The notes under the pieces were generated by a model. It did not search any database. It was not told the origin of the DNA and saw only the letters and a program-made list of their open reading frames with translations. Shown one piece after another: positions 35,011 through 46,772 of a stretch of DNA of 64,000 nt. The stretch comes from Gigaspora margarita. Its lineage: Eukaryota; Glomeromycota; Glomeromycetes; Diversisporales; Gigasporaceae. The DNA lies in NCBI GenBank assembly GCA_009809945.1, contig WTPW01000162.1:51794-115793 (forward strand). The letters are read 5' to 3'. Both the position numbers and the translations under genes were made by a program. Position 1 is the first letter of the stretch. The number at the start of each line of letters is the position of its first letter.

Positions 35011-35485
35011 TATTTTCTTTAATCCAAAAATGAAACAACTTAAAATTTTAGAACCAGATGATGCTTTATAGGTTAAAAATCAAATTAGAGAACAATATTC
35101 TCTAATTCAAACAGATTTTGAATCTAATAATGATAATTTATATATAGATGCTCAAAAAAATCTACAAAAAAATTATATAAAAAATTTAGCAAAGAATTTA
35201 CAAATTTTAGTGAATATTATGATTCAAGTAATAATAAAAATAATTTAAATGGAATTAATCAAATTTATCTTGTAAAGTATCCAAAGATATAGATTTAAAT
35301 ATTTTATAATAGTGGAAAGATTATGAAAAAGAATATCCAAAGCTTTCAATTTTATGTGCATTTTATTTTTCAATTCGAGCTTCTAGTGCATCAAGTAAAA
35401 AAGGATTTAGTGCAGCTAAATAAACAATTAGTAAATAAAGAACAAATTTAAACCCTAAAATACTTGAAAGTATTCTTATTATACA

Positions 35486-35935
35486 TATGCTTTTTTTTTG
35501 GCAATCCTGCTGCAATGTTTTAAAGAATGCATATATTACTATACTAGGGTCTCTAACTACTGCTATTAATACCATCTTTTCTCTGCAGATACAGCTTACC
35601 CAGCTGCTTTAAAGTGCCCAGATCTGATTGCTTTATTGACTGTTTTCCTATTCTCAGAGACTCCAACTACTAAAAGTAGTCAGTAAACTGCATTATCAGA
35701 CTTAGGCCTTATATTACATCTTGTGACTTTGGTTATTCCAAATCGGGTTCTAACTCTAATAACAGCAACTGCCCAATTTAGTCCATCTGTAGACATTCTG
35801 GGTCCCTGTTTTCCATTGTAGTTCCATTTCCTAATCACTAGTTTTTCTATTTTAACTCTAGTAGGATTTGAACTAGCAACTTTCAATTTGTTACCTGGAG
35901 CATAACTGCTATATTATCGACCCACAGGTCATGCA
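35486..35935 (-). mobile_element. Second tRNA-derived SINE family (about 0.44 kb)
   Basis: Minus strand: the head CCTGTGGGTCGATAATATAG ... AGTTCAAATCCTACT (B box at about 35859-35880) is tRNA-like. The body shows no similarity to the long SINE family, and the 3' end has GCCAAAAAAAAAGC next to the dead hAT C-terminus. The target duplication is not clear. Confidence 0.65.
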
Positions 35936-36030
35936 TAGTGCTTTAAAATAAAATAAGAATATTTGTTAATATATTTACTATATTTATTAATATTAAAATT
36001 ATTTATTAATTTAATAAACAATTTATATTA

Positions 36031-37490
36031 GGGTGTAGTAACTTAGAGAAGTTGGTAAGTTGTCACCCTCAATTAGCAGGTCTAGGGTTCAAATCCCACT
36101 AGCGACACTTTGAAAAATAGACTGTGTTTCTAGTAACTATTTCTTATCGAAAAGTTGCTTGGTACACCATCTTGAATGGGGCTTTCAGTGCACAAAATTT
36201 AAGGAACCATAGAAATGAAAACCTGTTTAGCAAGTTCCAAGTAAGAAGATGGCAAAAATCTTTGACAGTGCTACCAAAGCTAGAATATCAGAAACTGGAG
36301 CCAGAGAATTAGATAACAAGACTCTTGAGGAGAAGGTCTACTAACCTAGCTGCCAAAGTTATACTAGAGAAAAAGAACCTATGTTTTAGCAGTAGGTACC
36401 AAGAGAAGAAAGCTATATTAACCCTTCTGAGCTAACTGGCTTGGAAGTTTGTGAATCTGGTATAAGAACCAGTAGAATGATAAGGTGTATACTAGGATTA
36501 GAGTGAACTTTGCAAGAGCAAAAGTAGGTAATAGTATCAGTTTTGGCTAATCTCTAGACTGCAAGTGGTCTGTCTCAGTAGATGTATAAGTTACTTTAGC
36601 ATAGGTAATATCTGTGTAGGACAGGAACTGCTCTATCAAGTGTCTCATAAGGATAAACTAGTCCTAAGAGGATTCTGTAAGCATCTGGAACTAACCTTGA
36701 CTAACTAATGTAATAGAGAATTGTACTAGTAATACAGGACCAGAAAAACTTTATAATAGGTTCCCGCCCCAAAAATTTATTTAGTAAGTTTTGCGGATCA
36801 GGCTTTTTTTATAATTAAGTGAATCAGTTTTGTGGGCACCTTAAAAAATTTATAATAAAGTGAATTATTTTGGTCAAACACCTTGATATAGATCCAGAAT
36901 TTTTTAGAGCTTTACTTCAATTATTTTTCTGAGCTTGCTCATATTTTATGTTCATTGATTTTCTAATCAGAATATTCAGAACTATTTCGGACCTGTACTT
37001 ATTCTATGATAGATCAAATCAACTAATAGTGATAACATTTTTTATATTCTATATATGCGAATCTAATCTGGATAGTAACATTTTTTTCTGTGAATTATAT
37101 AAAGTCGAGGACCTCACGAGACTTTATAATAATTCAAATCTATGATAAGTCAGTTACATTTTCTATATTTATAATAGTATTCGAATATAGTAGAGGTGGG
37201 GACCTATTATAGAGTTTTCCCAGTCCTAGTAATACAAGTAGAATTGGCAGATGAAGCAAAGACCAGAAGGTTTAAATAGGTAACCTCCTAGTTGGGTTGC
37301 AGGTATGGCAACTTGTATAAAACCTTCAGGAAGTCTACTTAAATTAGATAACCAAAAGTTGTGCATATGGCTAGTTGTATTCTTATCAATATAACAAATG
37401 TTAGGTGCTCAAAGAGGTGCCCTTGATCTGTTTGCTTGAATAAAAAAACTTTTCCCAAAGTAAAAACTTTGATATAAAAAAAAATAAAAT
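36031..37490 (+). mobile_element. Long tRNA-derived SINE, copy 2, carrying a MITE
   Basis: Plus-strand copy: GGGTGTAGTAACTTAGAGAA, B box GGGTTCAAATCCCAC at 36085-36099, body homologous throughout to copy 1, A-rich tail at 37472-37490. Without the nested 490 bp element it is about 960 bases. More diverged than copies 1 and 4; target duplication unclear. Confidence 0.82.
36737..37226. mobile_element. MITE with 10-bp duplication (Mutator-like) nested in SINE copy 2
   Basis: 490 bp, terminal repeats GGAC(C/T)(A/G)G(A/G)AAAAC followed by T(C)TATAATAGGT(T/C)CCC, flanked by TAGTAATACA (36727-36736 and 37227-37236). SINE sequence continues on both sides (compare ACCGGTAATACAAGG in copy 1). Confidence 0.85.
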
Positions 37491-37699
37491 ATTATATTGT
37501 ATAAAATTTTTATTTAGATTAAAATTTAATTTATTATATTATTAAAATATTAATAAAATTTTTAGCATAAAATTTATATTTTATTAAACTAAATTTAAAT
37601 AAATTAAACTAATAAAATTAAATAAAAATTAGTTTAAATTATAAAATAAATTGTTTAAAATTTATTAATTTATATATTTTATTTAAAAAATAATATAAT

Positions 37700-38216
37700 G
37701 TTCACTATAGATGATTATCACCTGTGATCTAAAATGCATAAATAAAAATAAATCATTTTTATTAAAACAAAAACTAATCTTTTTTTTTTATCAAAGTTAC
37801 CGCTATGGGAAAAGGCTTTTATTCAAGTAAGTCAGATCACGAGCGCCTCCAGGGGCACCCTGACATTTGTTACATAGACGAGAGTACACAAGCCACACGT
37901 ACAACTTTTGGTTGTCTAATTTAAGTAGTCTGCATAATGGTTCTACACTAGAACAAAAACTAATCTTTTTAATATTAGGATTAGAGTAAGGGTTAGAAAT
38001 TAGAAATGTGCTTTATATATAGTAAAATTTTGCAAGAAATTTTTTTTTGTATAAAAAAAAGTAGTTTCATAGACTAGTTTCTTGTTTAGAAGCAATTTTT
38101 TAAAAAATTCTTTGTTTTTGTTTGTTTTTGTTATACAAAAATTAATTTACATATTACACCTGATCCTAAATTTTGATTGGCTATTGTATTACAGGTGATA
38201 ATCATCTATGGTGTAT
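37700..38216. mobile_element. Inverted-repeat MITE carrying a truncated SINE
   Basis: Outer repeats CTATAGATGATTATCACCTG and the inverse CCATAGATGATTATCACCTG face each other at 37704-37724 and 38190-38212. About 515 bp including the SINE. Target duplication not resolved. Confidence 0.7.
37785..37951 (-). mobile_element. Long SINE, copy 3, strongly 5'-truncated
   Basis: Only the 3' 165 bases of the SINE (minus strand, poly-T on the plus strand), with a perfect 19-base duplication AACAAAAACTAATCTTTTT (37766-37784 and 37952-37970). 5' truncation with this duplication is the signature of LINE-driven insertion. Confidence 0.92.
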
Positions 38217-38289
38217 ATTAGAATTCTCCTTTATTTAATATAAATATTTTTTAAAAATTATATATTAATAAATTAAATAAATTTATAAT

Positions 38290-38531
38290 TAAATTAATTT
38301 AAAATAGGTCAGGCTAGTCAAGCAAAAAAATTTTAAATTAAAATAAATTAAACCAAATTATAAAAATTAATAATTTTTAATTTAATTTATAAATATTAGA
38401 TAAATATTTAATTTTTATATATTTTATATTTGCGGGCCGAGCTGGGCCTAATAATAAAATTTATAAATATGAACTAGGCTGGGCTAGCAAAAAATTTTAA
38501 AGTTAAATACGGGCCACAAAAATAGTTAATT
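38290..38531. other. AT-rich block with GGCCC/GGGCC motifs, flanking the Ty3 fragment
   Basis: Contains CGGGCCGAGCTGGGCC and TAGGCTGGGCTAGC within very AT-rich sequence, and ends TTTGCAGGTCTT where Ty3 coding stops. Probably one end of a hAT-type MITE like 17133-17902; the partner end was not found. Confidence 0.35.
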
Positions 38532-38534
38532 TGC

Positions 38535-39720
38535 AGGTCTTACTTAGAGGAGCTCCAAAACCTTCATAGGAGCCATCTGTAGCTAGAATGAATTCTTTTC
38601 TATAGTCTGGGTAAATAAGAATAGAAGCAGTAGTTAACCAATACTTCAATTCATCAAAAGCTTTTTGATATTGCATGCTCTATTCATACATATTGTTCTT
38701 ATGCAATAACTAATTAAGAGAGTGGGCAATAGAAGAGAAATATTTAATAAATTGTTTATAGTATCCAGCAAAACCTAAAAATGATCACAATTGTGTTATA
38801 TTTTGGAAAGGTTGGATATATTGAATAGCAGCTATTTGTTTGATCTGGGAAATTTCTTTTTCTTTAATAATATGCTCTAAAAAAGTAATTGTTTTATTCA
38901 AAAATTTTATTTTTCTATATTCAGCTTTAGTTCAGCATTTTGTATTCTTGTAAATACTTCTTTTAGATGTTTAATATAGTTATCAAATGTTTGAGAGAAG
39001 ACATTTGTATAATCTAGGTATACTATGACATATTTATAGATAATAACTTTATAAATCTGGTTTATAAGGCATTAAAAGGTAGCAGGAGCATTGCACAAAC
39101 CAAAGAGCATAAGATTAAATTTATATGTTCTGTATCTGGCTATAAAAGCAGTTTTTTCTCTATCTTCTGGGTATATTTTTACTTTCTAATATTTACTCAT
39201 AAGATCTAAAGTAGAAAAGTAGTTGGCTCTGGCAAGAGATAAGCATCTCATTGATTAGAGGTAAGGAATACTGGTCCTTTTTAGTAACTTCATTAAGCTT
39301 TTAATAATTTATACAAAATCTTTTCTTTCTATTTTTTTGTTCACGAGTATAACAGAAAGGCCCAAGAGCTAGAGGACTCTCTAATTAACTTATTATCCAA
39401 TTTTCGTTGCACTTCTTTATTTATATATATTTGTTCAATAAAAGGTACTATATAGAGTCAAAAACTAATAGGTAGTACATTGTCAGAAAATATTTGATGA
39501 ACAACTAGATCAGTTCTACCCAGTTGGGCCAAGTCTTTTGCAAAAAGATCTGCAAATTTAAGAAGCAATTGTTAAAACTGGGCTTTTTGGTTAGTAGTAA
39601 GGGGCCCTATTTTTGGGCTAATTTTCTGAGTCATATATATTTTTAAAATGTTTCTGGATTTACAGTTGTCTGGGTCTTTGAGTAGTTTTTGATTATGCTC
39701 AGAATCGAGATGTGCCTTAT
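38535..39720 (-). pseudogene. Ty3/gypsy pol fragment (reverse transcriptase, start of RNase H)
   Basis: Read on the minus strand: LFAKDLAQLGRTDLVVHQ, IFSDNVLPISF, EVQRKLDNKLIRESSSPWAF, LMLFGLCNAPATF, IVYLDYTNVFSQTF, FLEHIIKEKEISQIKQIAAI, FLGFAGYYKQFIKYFSSIAH, then RNase H start ILATDGSYEGFGAPLSK. This is the Ty3 order. The catalytic YLDD is YLDY here (39009-39020), and there are many stops, so the enzyme is dead. It is cut off at about 38532 by unrelated sequence. Confidence 0.88.
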
Positions 39721-40326
39721 ACATTATGCATACTGTATTATGCAATGCATAATGTAATACAAAACTTGTAAAATTTAAAAATGCACATGGAGATTATTAT
39801 ATAATTTTGATTCAATTAAAATTATATAATTGTTTTTATTCTAACAATATTTTTTTAAATTAGAACTTATAAATTATATATATTCCTTTTCAATTTGCCA
39901 TTATAGTTTTTAATAAACAAATTTCTTGACCAAACTTCTATTACTATATATTGTAGTCTTCTAATTTTACTATTTAATATTTAATAGCTAGTCTAATTTA
40001 ATATATACATAAGTTACTATATTAGTAATTCACTACTTTTGAACTTTCTAATAACTTGTTCTTACTAATTTTACAATTTGAAAGTGTGCTAATTATTATA
40101 TACTACTATTATATGCATTAGTATTATTTTTAATAAAAAACTAATAAAGTAATTATACTATATAACTAGAGGTGCAGCTAAATTGCAAGGAGCAAAATAT
40201 TTGTTTAAGTGCATGACAATCACTATAAAAAAATGTTTTTTTTATTATTGTCTGTTTGAATTGCACTAACTAAATATGTTCGTGTTATACAAATTACATG
40301 TAAAGAAGTATTTTATATATTTGCAC
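39721..40326. other. AT-rich spacer
   Basis: No coding sequence beyond the Ty3 fragment, no repeat ends recognised. Confidence 0.5.
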
Positions 40327-40640
40327 AGGTAATACAAGTAAAATAAGCTTCAATAGGAGACCTTTTTATTGCTACCAGATTCTGGCTTCAATAGGGGTCA
40401 ATAGGGTATCATTGGGACATTATTAGTCAATATGGTACCAATAGGATACCAATAGAGTACCAATAGAGTACCAACTATTCAATAGGACTTTACTGATTGT
40501 AGGCTATTTAATTAATAATTACTAATTGAAAACCAATAGGGTACTAATAGAGTATTAAAACATCAATAGAATTGTTTTTTACTGATTGCAAATTAAAGAG
40601 AACTTTGCTTATAAGTGATATTATGGTACTATGCATATTA
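40327..40640 (+). repeat. Dispersed repeat, inverted partner at 50095-50465
   Basis: Begins GGTAATACAAGTAAAATAAG and carries several copies of CCAATAG(G/A)GTA. The reverse complement of 50095-50465 has the same order (AAGCTTCAATAGG, AGATTCTGGCT, CAATAGGGTATCA, TACCAATAGGATACC, GATTGCAAATTA). Confidence 0.8.
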
Positions 40641-40689
40641 TTATATTTTGCAATAGAAAAATGGGTATGCAAGTACTGATTGCAAAAAA

Positions 40690-40802
40690 ATACTATAACT
40701 TCTCGAAATAATGGGCATGGGTGCTTTTTAAATTTTGGTCTGAATTAAGCTTAATCAAAATTCAAATTAACATCTATGCCTGTTATTTCAAGAATTTATA
40801 GT
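40690..40802. mobile_element. Small MITE (about 113 bp), copy 1
   Basis: Ends TACTATAACTTCTCGAAATA and the inverse TACTATAAATTCTTGAAATA, then GGGCATGGGTG / AGGCATAGATG. A second copy is at 52047-52172 and a partial one near 6930-7000. Confidence 0.7.
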
Positions 40803-40837
40803 AAATAAATAAATAAATAAGTAAAGCTTTTTTTTTT

Positions 40838-41245
40838 GAACTATAGGCAGTCACGCCAATACTTATTTATTAAGAGAATTGTACTACAAAATGTAATTAC
40901 AAATAATTATTTAAAAAGAAAAGTTTGACATCATCCGATATTTCGCTTATTTCGATAAATTTTCAAATGTGACCTGCTGCACTGTTCCAAACCTTAGTTT
41001 GAGACAGAAAGCTATATCATGACCACCTACTTTTTAAACCTCCTTCTCTTAGCTTCCTGAGTAGAGGATTCTACTATATGAAAAAAAAACATAGAATGAA
41101 GAAATAAAAGGGAGAAGATATAAAAAGGGGTAAAAGCCTAATCAACCTAAACAAAAGACCCAAATAGACACAAAGTAAAAATGGAATGAAAAAGAAAAAG
41201 GCAAAAAGAAAATAGTACATGATAGGATAGTGAACCTATTCTCAT
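40838..41245 (-). mobile_element. Fragment of a poly(A) retroelement
   Basis: Minus strand ends in CTTAATAAATAAGTATTGGC ... followed by poly(A) (poly-T at 40829-40837). The purine-rich plus-strand tract at 41080-41220 corresponds to the pyrimidine tract of the 21984/23271 family. Similarity is weak outside these features. Confidence 0.45.
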
Positions 41246-41319
41246 ATATTTTTTCATCATATAGCAATAAATTAGCTGATTGAGCAATAATAATTTACAG
41301 TAAACAATTACAATAGTCA

Positions 41320-41602
41320 GGGGTTCTGCAATTTGATTTGATCTTCAAATATTTGAATCAAATATTTGATCAAATTCAAATTCAAATTTGACTATATTTA
41401 ATTTGATCAAATTCAAATCTGGCCAAATTTGATTTATTTGACAAATATTTGATTTGATTTGAAAATTACTATTAAAAATTCAAATTCAAATCAAATTCAA
41501 ATCCTAATATTTGAATCAAATCAAATTCAAATCAGGGTCAATTTGATTTGATCAAATTCAAATTGACCCAATATTTGATTTGATTTGAATTTAAGGAACC
41601 CT
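41320..41602. mobile_element. hAT-type MITE made of AAATCAAATTTGA repeats
   Basis: 283 bp, ends GGGGTTCTGC ... GGAACCCT, flanked by AATAGTCA (41312-41319 and 41603-41610). The interior consists almost only of TTTGATTTGAA / TTCAAATCAAA motifs in both orientations. Confidence 0.88.
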
Positions 41603-41953
41603 AATAGTCAGTAAGTTATGTAACAAATTTTTTACATTAAATTGTGATAGAAACCACAACTCTTAATTCAAATATAAACTACTAACAAGATTTGTAACAA
41701 AGTTTTTATGGCAAACTATAATATGAATTAAGGCAGTTGATTCAAAACCAACTAATTTAACTAAATACCACAATAATTTTTTTGTTTTGTTTTCATTTTC
41801 AGTATAGTACATAATACATCTACTAGTATTTCCTCTTTTGCTATTGGGAAACCTATGCAGTAGTTTTGCAACTTTTTACTTTTTTTTTGCATTTGTTCCA
41901 TATCATTCTGAAGGCCAATCTTTGACCAATAACTGTAGTCCTGGCAAGTTATC

Positions 41954-43847
41954 AGTCATAGGACATGTCTTTAAAAAATGGTCCAAATGTTGTTTTTTTT
42001 TTTTTCAAGTTAAGGTGCTCACTTCGGGAGTAAGAGTTTTATTCAAGATATGTAGAATCATGGGTTTCCAATGTAGAGATCACCTGACATAGTACATTGA
42101 CGAGAGTACAACTAGCCACACCTGCAACTTTTGGTTGCCTATTTAAGTAGCCACCCTAAGGTTCTACCCTAGCTGCCATACCTGCAACCTGCATACCAGT
42201 CATTGCCTATTTAAACCCTCTGATCATTGCTGTCTGCCAATCCCTTTTGTATCACTGGAACAAGATCCAGATTCTTTTCTACCTCCCTTAGGACTAATTT
42301 ATCCCAGTGAGAAACCTGGTAGAGTGGTCCCTGTTCCACTCAGGTATCACCTACACTTTAGTAACTTATGCTACAGCTTTACCTATATACTTGCAGTTAG
42401 AGCTAACCATTTAACCGCTACCGTTACCTACTTCTGCCCATACAGAGTTCACCAAACCCCAGTCACTACATACACATTTCTCTTCTGGCTTTCCTGACCT
42501 GTTGTCTGCCTGCTCCCAAACCATAGGCCCGGAAGGGTCAGTCAGCCCAGCTTTAAGAACTGAATGGACTCCCTCCTCTTGGTACATGATGCCATAACAC
42601 ATGTCCTTTTCCTCTGGTGCGACCCGGCAGCCCAGTTGGTAGGGTCCTCCAACCCTCTTGTTATAGGCATACTGGCTGGTCCATACACACCATCTGATTC
42701 CTTTTCTGTATTACTGTCGAAAGCCCAGCTACTCTCTGCTCAGGACTTGCCAAGGGTTTTCGATCTTCAAGTTCTCTTGGTATTACGCAATTCCAATAAC
42801 TTGTGTAACAGATCTAGAATCTTCCACATTAACAGAATACACCAAGGGGTAGTGCAATGCAAGTTACAGGCCTTATTATGGCCCAACTTATCGATGAAGA
42901 TTAGTTACTGTAACACAGATATAATTTTCAAAAATCATCTCCAGTAGGATTCGAACCCTGTACCTGAGTTACAAATTCCTTGGGGGTGACAACTTTCCAA
43001 CTTCGCTATGTCGCCACACCCCAGTCCAAATGTTGTTTATAATAAAAATTATAATAAAAACATATGAATTTACTATAGATATGGATTAGAAGATTCTTTT
43101 AAATCTAACTTATTAACTTTAAAAAAAATTTTTTGGGGGTATAGAACAAGTGAGAAAAAAAATTGGGCTTAAAGATTGAATTAAAATTTTGCCGATTTAG
43201 CACAAAACGAAAATGTAACTTCGCCAAAAGCGAATATTTTCTGATTTTAAGATGATATGTACATGTAAAATCATGCTCTGACCAACTTTACTTAGTCGAA
43301 GAAAGTAGGTTACCTTGTAAGAAAAATGGGTTGTCTATGTGCTAAAGTTAAAATTTATCGTATTTCATAATACAACTTTTTTCTTATTAGGTAACCTACT
43401 GTAAAATTACATGCCGAACAACTTTGCTTAAGAGCCCAAAGTAGGTTACCTAATAAGAAAAAAAAGTAGTATTATGAAATATGATAAATTTTAACTTTAG
43501 CACATAGACAACCCATTTTTCTTACAAGGTAACCTACTTTCTTCGACTAAGTAAAGTTGTTCAGAGCATGATTTTACATGTACATATCATCTTAAAATCG
43601 GAAAATATTCGCTTTTGGCGAAGTTACATTTTCGTTTTGTGCAAAATCGGCGAAATTTTAATTCAATCTTTAAGCCCAATTTTTTTTTCTCCCCTTGTTC
43701 TATACCCCCGAAAAATTTTTTTTTAAGTTAATAAGTTAGATTTAAAAGAATCTTCTAATCCATATCTATAGTAAATTCATATGTTTTTATTATAATTTTT
43801 ATTATAAACAACATTTGGACCATTTTTTAAGGACATGTCCTATGACT
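41954..43847. mobile_element. Near-perfect palindromic foldback element, left arm split by a SINE
   Basis: Left arm 41954-41995 plus 43039-43397, right arm 43432-43847, about 410 bases each and almost identical. The outer ends are AGTCATAGGACATGTC and its inverse. The arms include GGTAACCTACTTTCTTCGAC and GTACATGTAAAATCATGCTC. The centre is near 43415. No flanking duplication was recognised. Confidence 0.88.
41996..43023 (-). mobile_element. Long tRNA-derived SINE, copy 4 (about 1.03 kb)
   Basis: Minus strand, poly-T at 41993-42005, 15-base duplication GTCCAAATGTTGTTT (41981-41995, 43024-43038). It has a perfect B box GGTTCGAATCC (42947-42957, minus) and the head GGGGTGTGGCGACATAGCGA. Sits in the left arm of the palindrome, so it is younger than that element. 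Confidence 0.92.
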
Positions 43848-45914
43848 ATTACACTCTTGGTTTACTAACTAACAATGCTAATCACAACGTATATTATACT
43901 GATTGGATTATAATAGATGATTTGAGACAAAAGCTACCTTGATAATTATGATATAAATTGCAAATAAGTCTTGTAACCAGGGTTTAAAATTGGCTTGCAC
44001 ATGCATGCATAGTGCAAGTAAATATTTTAATGTGCAAGAAAAAATTTGAAAAAATAGGTTTGTGTATATAAATTTTTTTAAATATTCATAATAAAATTTT
44101 GTTACACAAAATTGTTAATTTGTGCAAGCAAATTTTTTTTTGAATTTTAAATACTGCTTGTAACAAATTTTTAAGAATAGAAATCATAACTGATAATTCC
44201 AATGCAAACTGACAACTACATACTATATTATTGCAGTAGCCTGTAGGCTTAATCATAACAGAAATCATACTGCAATTACTGCAATTTCAATACAAATAAC
44301 TCAACTGTATGCTGTAATAGCAAATAAATTTTATAGTAAATCCTAATAGAAATAATGACTGTTAATTCCAATACAACTAACTCAATGCATACTGCATGTA
44401 CCATAATAGTTGTAAAGTTTCATGACAAAATTTTTTATAGAGTAATTTCTGATAGAATTTATGACTATATTTCCAATACAAACCAACTAAACCTTAACTA
44501 TATACTATCTGTATCACTATATTAGTTTAAGTTTTGCAACAAAATTTTTATAGCAAAACATGATAATACAAAACTAATTCAATCAAATCACGTAAAGTGC
44601 ACCACATTTTTTACAGCAAAATTGTTACAGAAATTATAATTCACAACTGTAATTTCAACACAAAATGTGCATTATGTTAGCAAGTTTATAGCAAAATTTT
44701 CATAATAAATTATAATAGAATTTTGACTATGTTTGAAAACAACTTTAACACATACTGTTATTATTTACAATAAGTTATGATATAATAATTTCAATTCATA
44801 TGCCCTATATTAATAATACAATATAACTTAACTATATATTGTATCATCATGATAGCTCATAAGTAGGATTAAATTTCATGTAAGTTATATGTAATTTACT
44901 GATATAAATTACACTATAATTTATGTTGTAAAGTATATAAGTTAATACATAAACTCAAAATAATTCAATTTATCAAATTTGGCATAAATTATATTATGAT
45001 ATGGTTTTAATTAATCATTTGTTTAGTCATTGAGTTTGGGTCAAGCTGATGTTAATGCTAGTAGAAATTGTTATATAATTTGGCCAAATTTAATATCTAT
45101 ATTGTAACTTAAAATTGGTCCAGGTAATTTATAGATATTGCCATAATTTATGATGTAAAGTACATTGTCAAGTAAGTTATAACAACCCTACTCATAAGCT
45201 TTGTAATAGAATTTTACAGTAAATTAGATAGAAATCATAACAATTTCAATTCAATCTAATCATATCTAATACAGTAAAGTTATTGCTAATGAAATAATAA
45301 AATTATAAAAATTAAAAAATAATAAATCTTTAAATAAATGGTCTTAAAATTCATATAAGAATGTGAGATATTTGTTAGATTTGATGAATTAAGCTTGAGT
45401 AAAATAATTCTTTTGCAAACATGAAAAAATTTTAATATACATGAATACAGCTACTGTATCTACTAAAAAAAAATTTACACAAATTTGCTATAGAATTATA
45501 TACACCAAATTCAATTCTAATATTTTGTTACATAAAAATTATATAGCTTACTGCATTTGCTAATGCATTTCTTGTTAAGATTTTAACCATGTTGACTCCC
45601 TTATGATAAATCTAATTAAATTTTTTTAGCATAAAAAAATAAAACTAACTCGAATTTTACTCATAATTTCTTTGAACTATCATAATTTTAAAAGCTCAAA
45701 TCATTAATTAAGTTTACTCATAAATTTACATTCCTTATTTTGTATGACAATGTCATACAGCTACTATATATTAGGCTTATAAATCTTATTTTGGCTTTGA
45801 CAGATATATCAATGCATTGAATTTTGATATAAAAGTTCTAAAATCTCACAATCTTATACTTCATATCATACAGTACTTGTGATTATTTTATTGGTTTGTA
45901 AAATTATATTACTA

Positions 45915-46111
45915 CAAGTCACTCTCGTTATAGTGAACTCTTATTATAGTAAAGACATAGTTATAGTGAAGATTTAGAAAATTTTTTTCAAAACCAGTCT
46001 ATATAAAATTCTCTTGATATAGTGAATTTACTAATAAACTCTCGATATAGTGAATTTTTAAAAAATTTTTATTAATAGTCCTGACTACTTCACTATAACA
46101 AGAGTGACTTG
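45915..46111. mobile_element. MITE with TA duplication (Tc1/mariner-like)
   Basis: 197 bp, terminal repeats CAAGTCACTCT(C/T)GTTATAG, TA at 45913-45914 and 46112-46113. Interior repeats TATAGTGAA. Confidence 0.88.
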
Positions 46112-46491
46112 TATTGAATCACCTGTATAGTGATTATGTATATATGATATAAGTAGCTGCACAACTGCATTGCGCAAACCAGGAGCAGGAAATATGAAAA
46201 TTAAAATTGTGATAGACTTATACATGTTATAGATACTATTTTAGTTTTGACAAATATACTTTGGCATTGAATTTGGGCATGAAAACTTTAAAATATTTTA
46301 GCAATCTTTCATTAAAAATCAGAGCCAAAATACTATTAGCTAGACCAAAATAGTTTCTATAACATGCATAGTCCAGCCTGGCATAGCAACACATGCATAA
46401 TTCTATAACTTATATAATAATTATTATAAGTTTAAAGTGCAATTAATTTACACCTATTAAATAAATATAATAAATAATGAAATATTAAACG

Positions 46492-46772
46492 GGTTCATTA
46501 TTTCACCAACAATCACTTCACTGATATAACATTTTACAAACAAATATTCATTAACAAGTTCATTTTACCAATAGTTTGTTTCACAAAGCCATTTTACCAA
46601 CAAGTTTTTTTTATAAAAAGCACACTAGCTTTAACTCTAATTCTACTCTGAACCTACCCTGACCCTAACGACAATGACCAAAATTACTTTGTTGGTAAAA
46701 TGAGCTTCAGTGAAATAAACTATCAGTAAAATGAACTCATCAGTGAATAATTGTCAGTGAAATGTTATTTCT
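46492..46772. mobile_element. Inverted-repeat element, TTCACTGA/TTTACCAA motifs
   Basis: Arms of about 110 bases (CATTTTACCAACAA versus GTTGGTAAAATG; TTCATTATTTCACCAACA versus GTCAGTGAAATG) around an AT-rich centre with CCTACCCTGACCCTAAC. About 280 bp; boundaries approximate. Confidence 0.65.

Larger units (their letters stand above)
29924..35485 (+). pseudogene. hAT transposase, dead, interrupted by four inserted elements
   Basis: The protein can be followed in pieces. ATG 29924 (MSKLENLSIGQIK), then a BED-finger-like region (NNQYIDYVLYKNCNNIF, about 30050-30105), then DLHPFEIIEGEGFRDFSQEM (about 30255-30320) and IENWQLKEQILAFQNFPN. Next come FVFITDSDANFIAAFRNYKH (second catalytic block) and ILCIAHR at 30750. 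A GTAAAA donor and TTTATTTTAG acceptor (33214) then join CIAHR to INTILEFDF. CKSLVTYF is split by a SINE; SLKQESETR-stop-NSK, MKQLKILEPDD and the C-terminal dimerisation block (DYEKEYPKLSIL, SIRASSASSKKGFSAAK, LNPKILESILIIHM) follow to 35485. Many stops and frameshifts exist, and key C-terminal ...SERVFS-type residues are altered. Confidence 0.85.
41250..45300. repeat. Degenerate tandem satellite, about 125-135 bp period, interrupted
   Basis: Units with GTAACAAA(N)TTTTTA(T/C), GATAGAAATCATGACT, TTCCAATACAAACTAACTCAA and CATACTATA recur at 41280-41320, 41603-41760 and 43970-45300. Between them lie the MITE at 41320-41602 and the palindrome at 41954-43847. Strongly diverged; the period is estimated by eye. 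Confidence 0.55.

Noticed and set aside
41838..42947. Short plus-strand frames with hydrophobic segments
   Set aside because: They cross the palindrome and SINE boundaries and have no counterpart in related copies.
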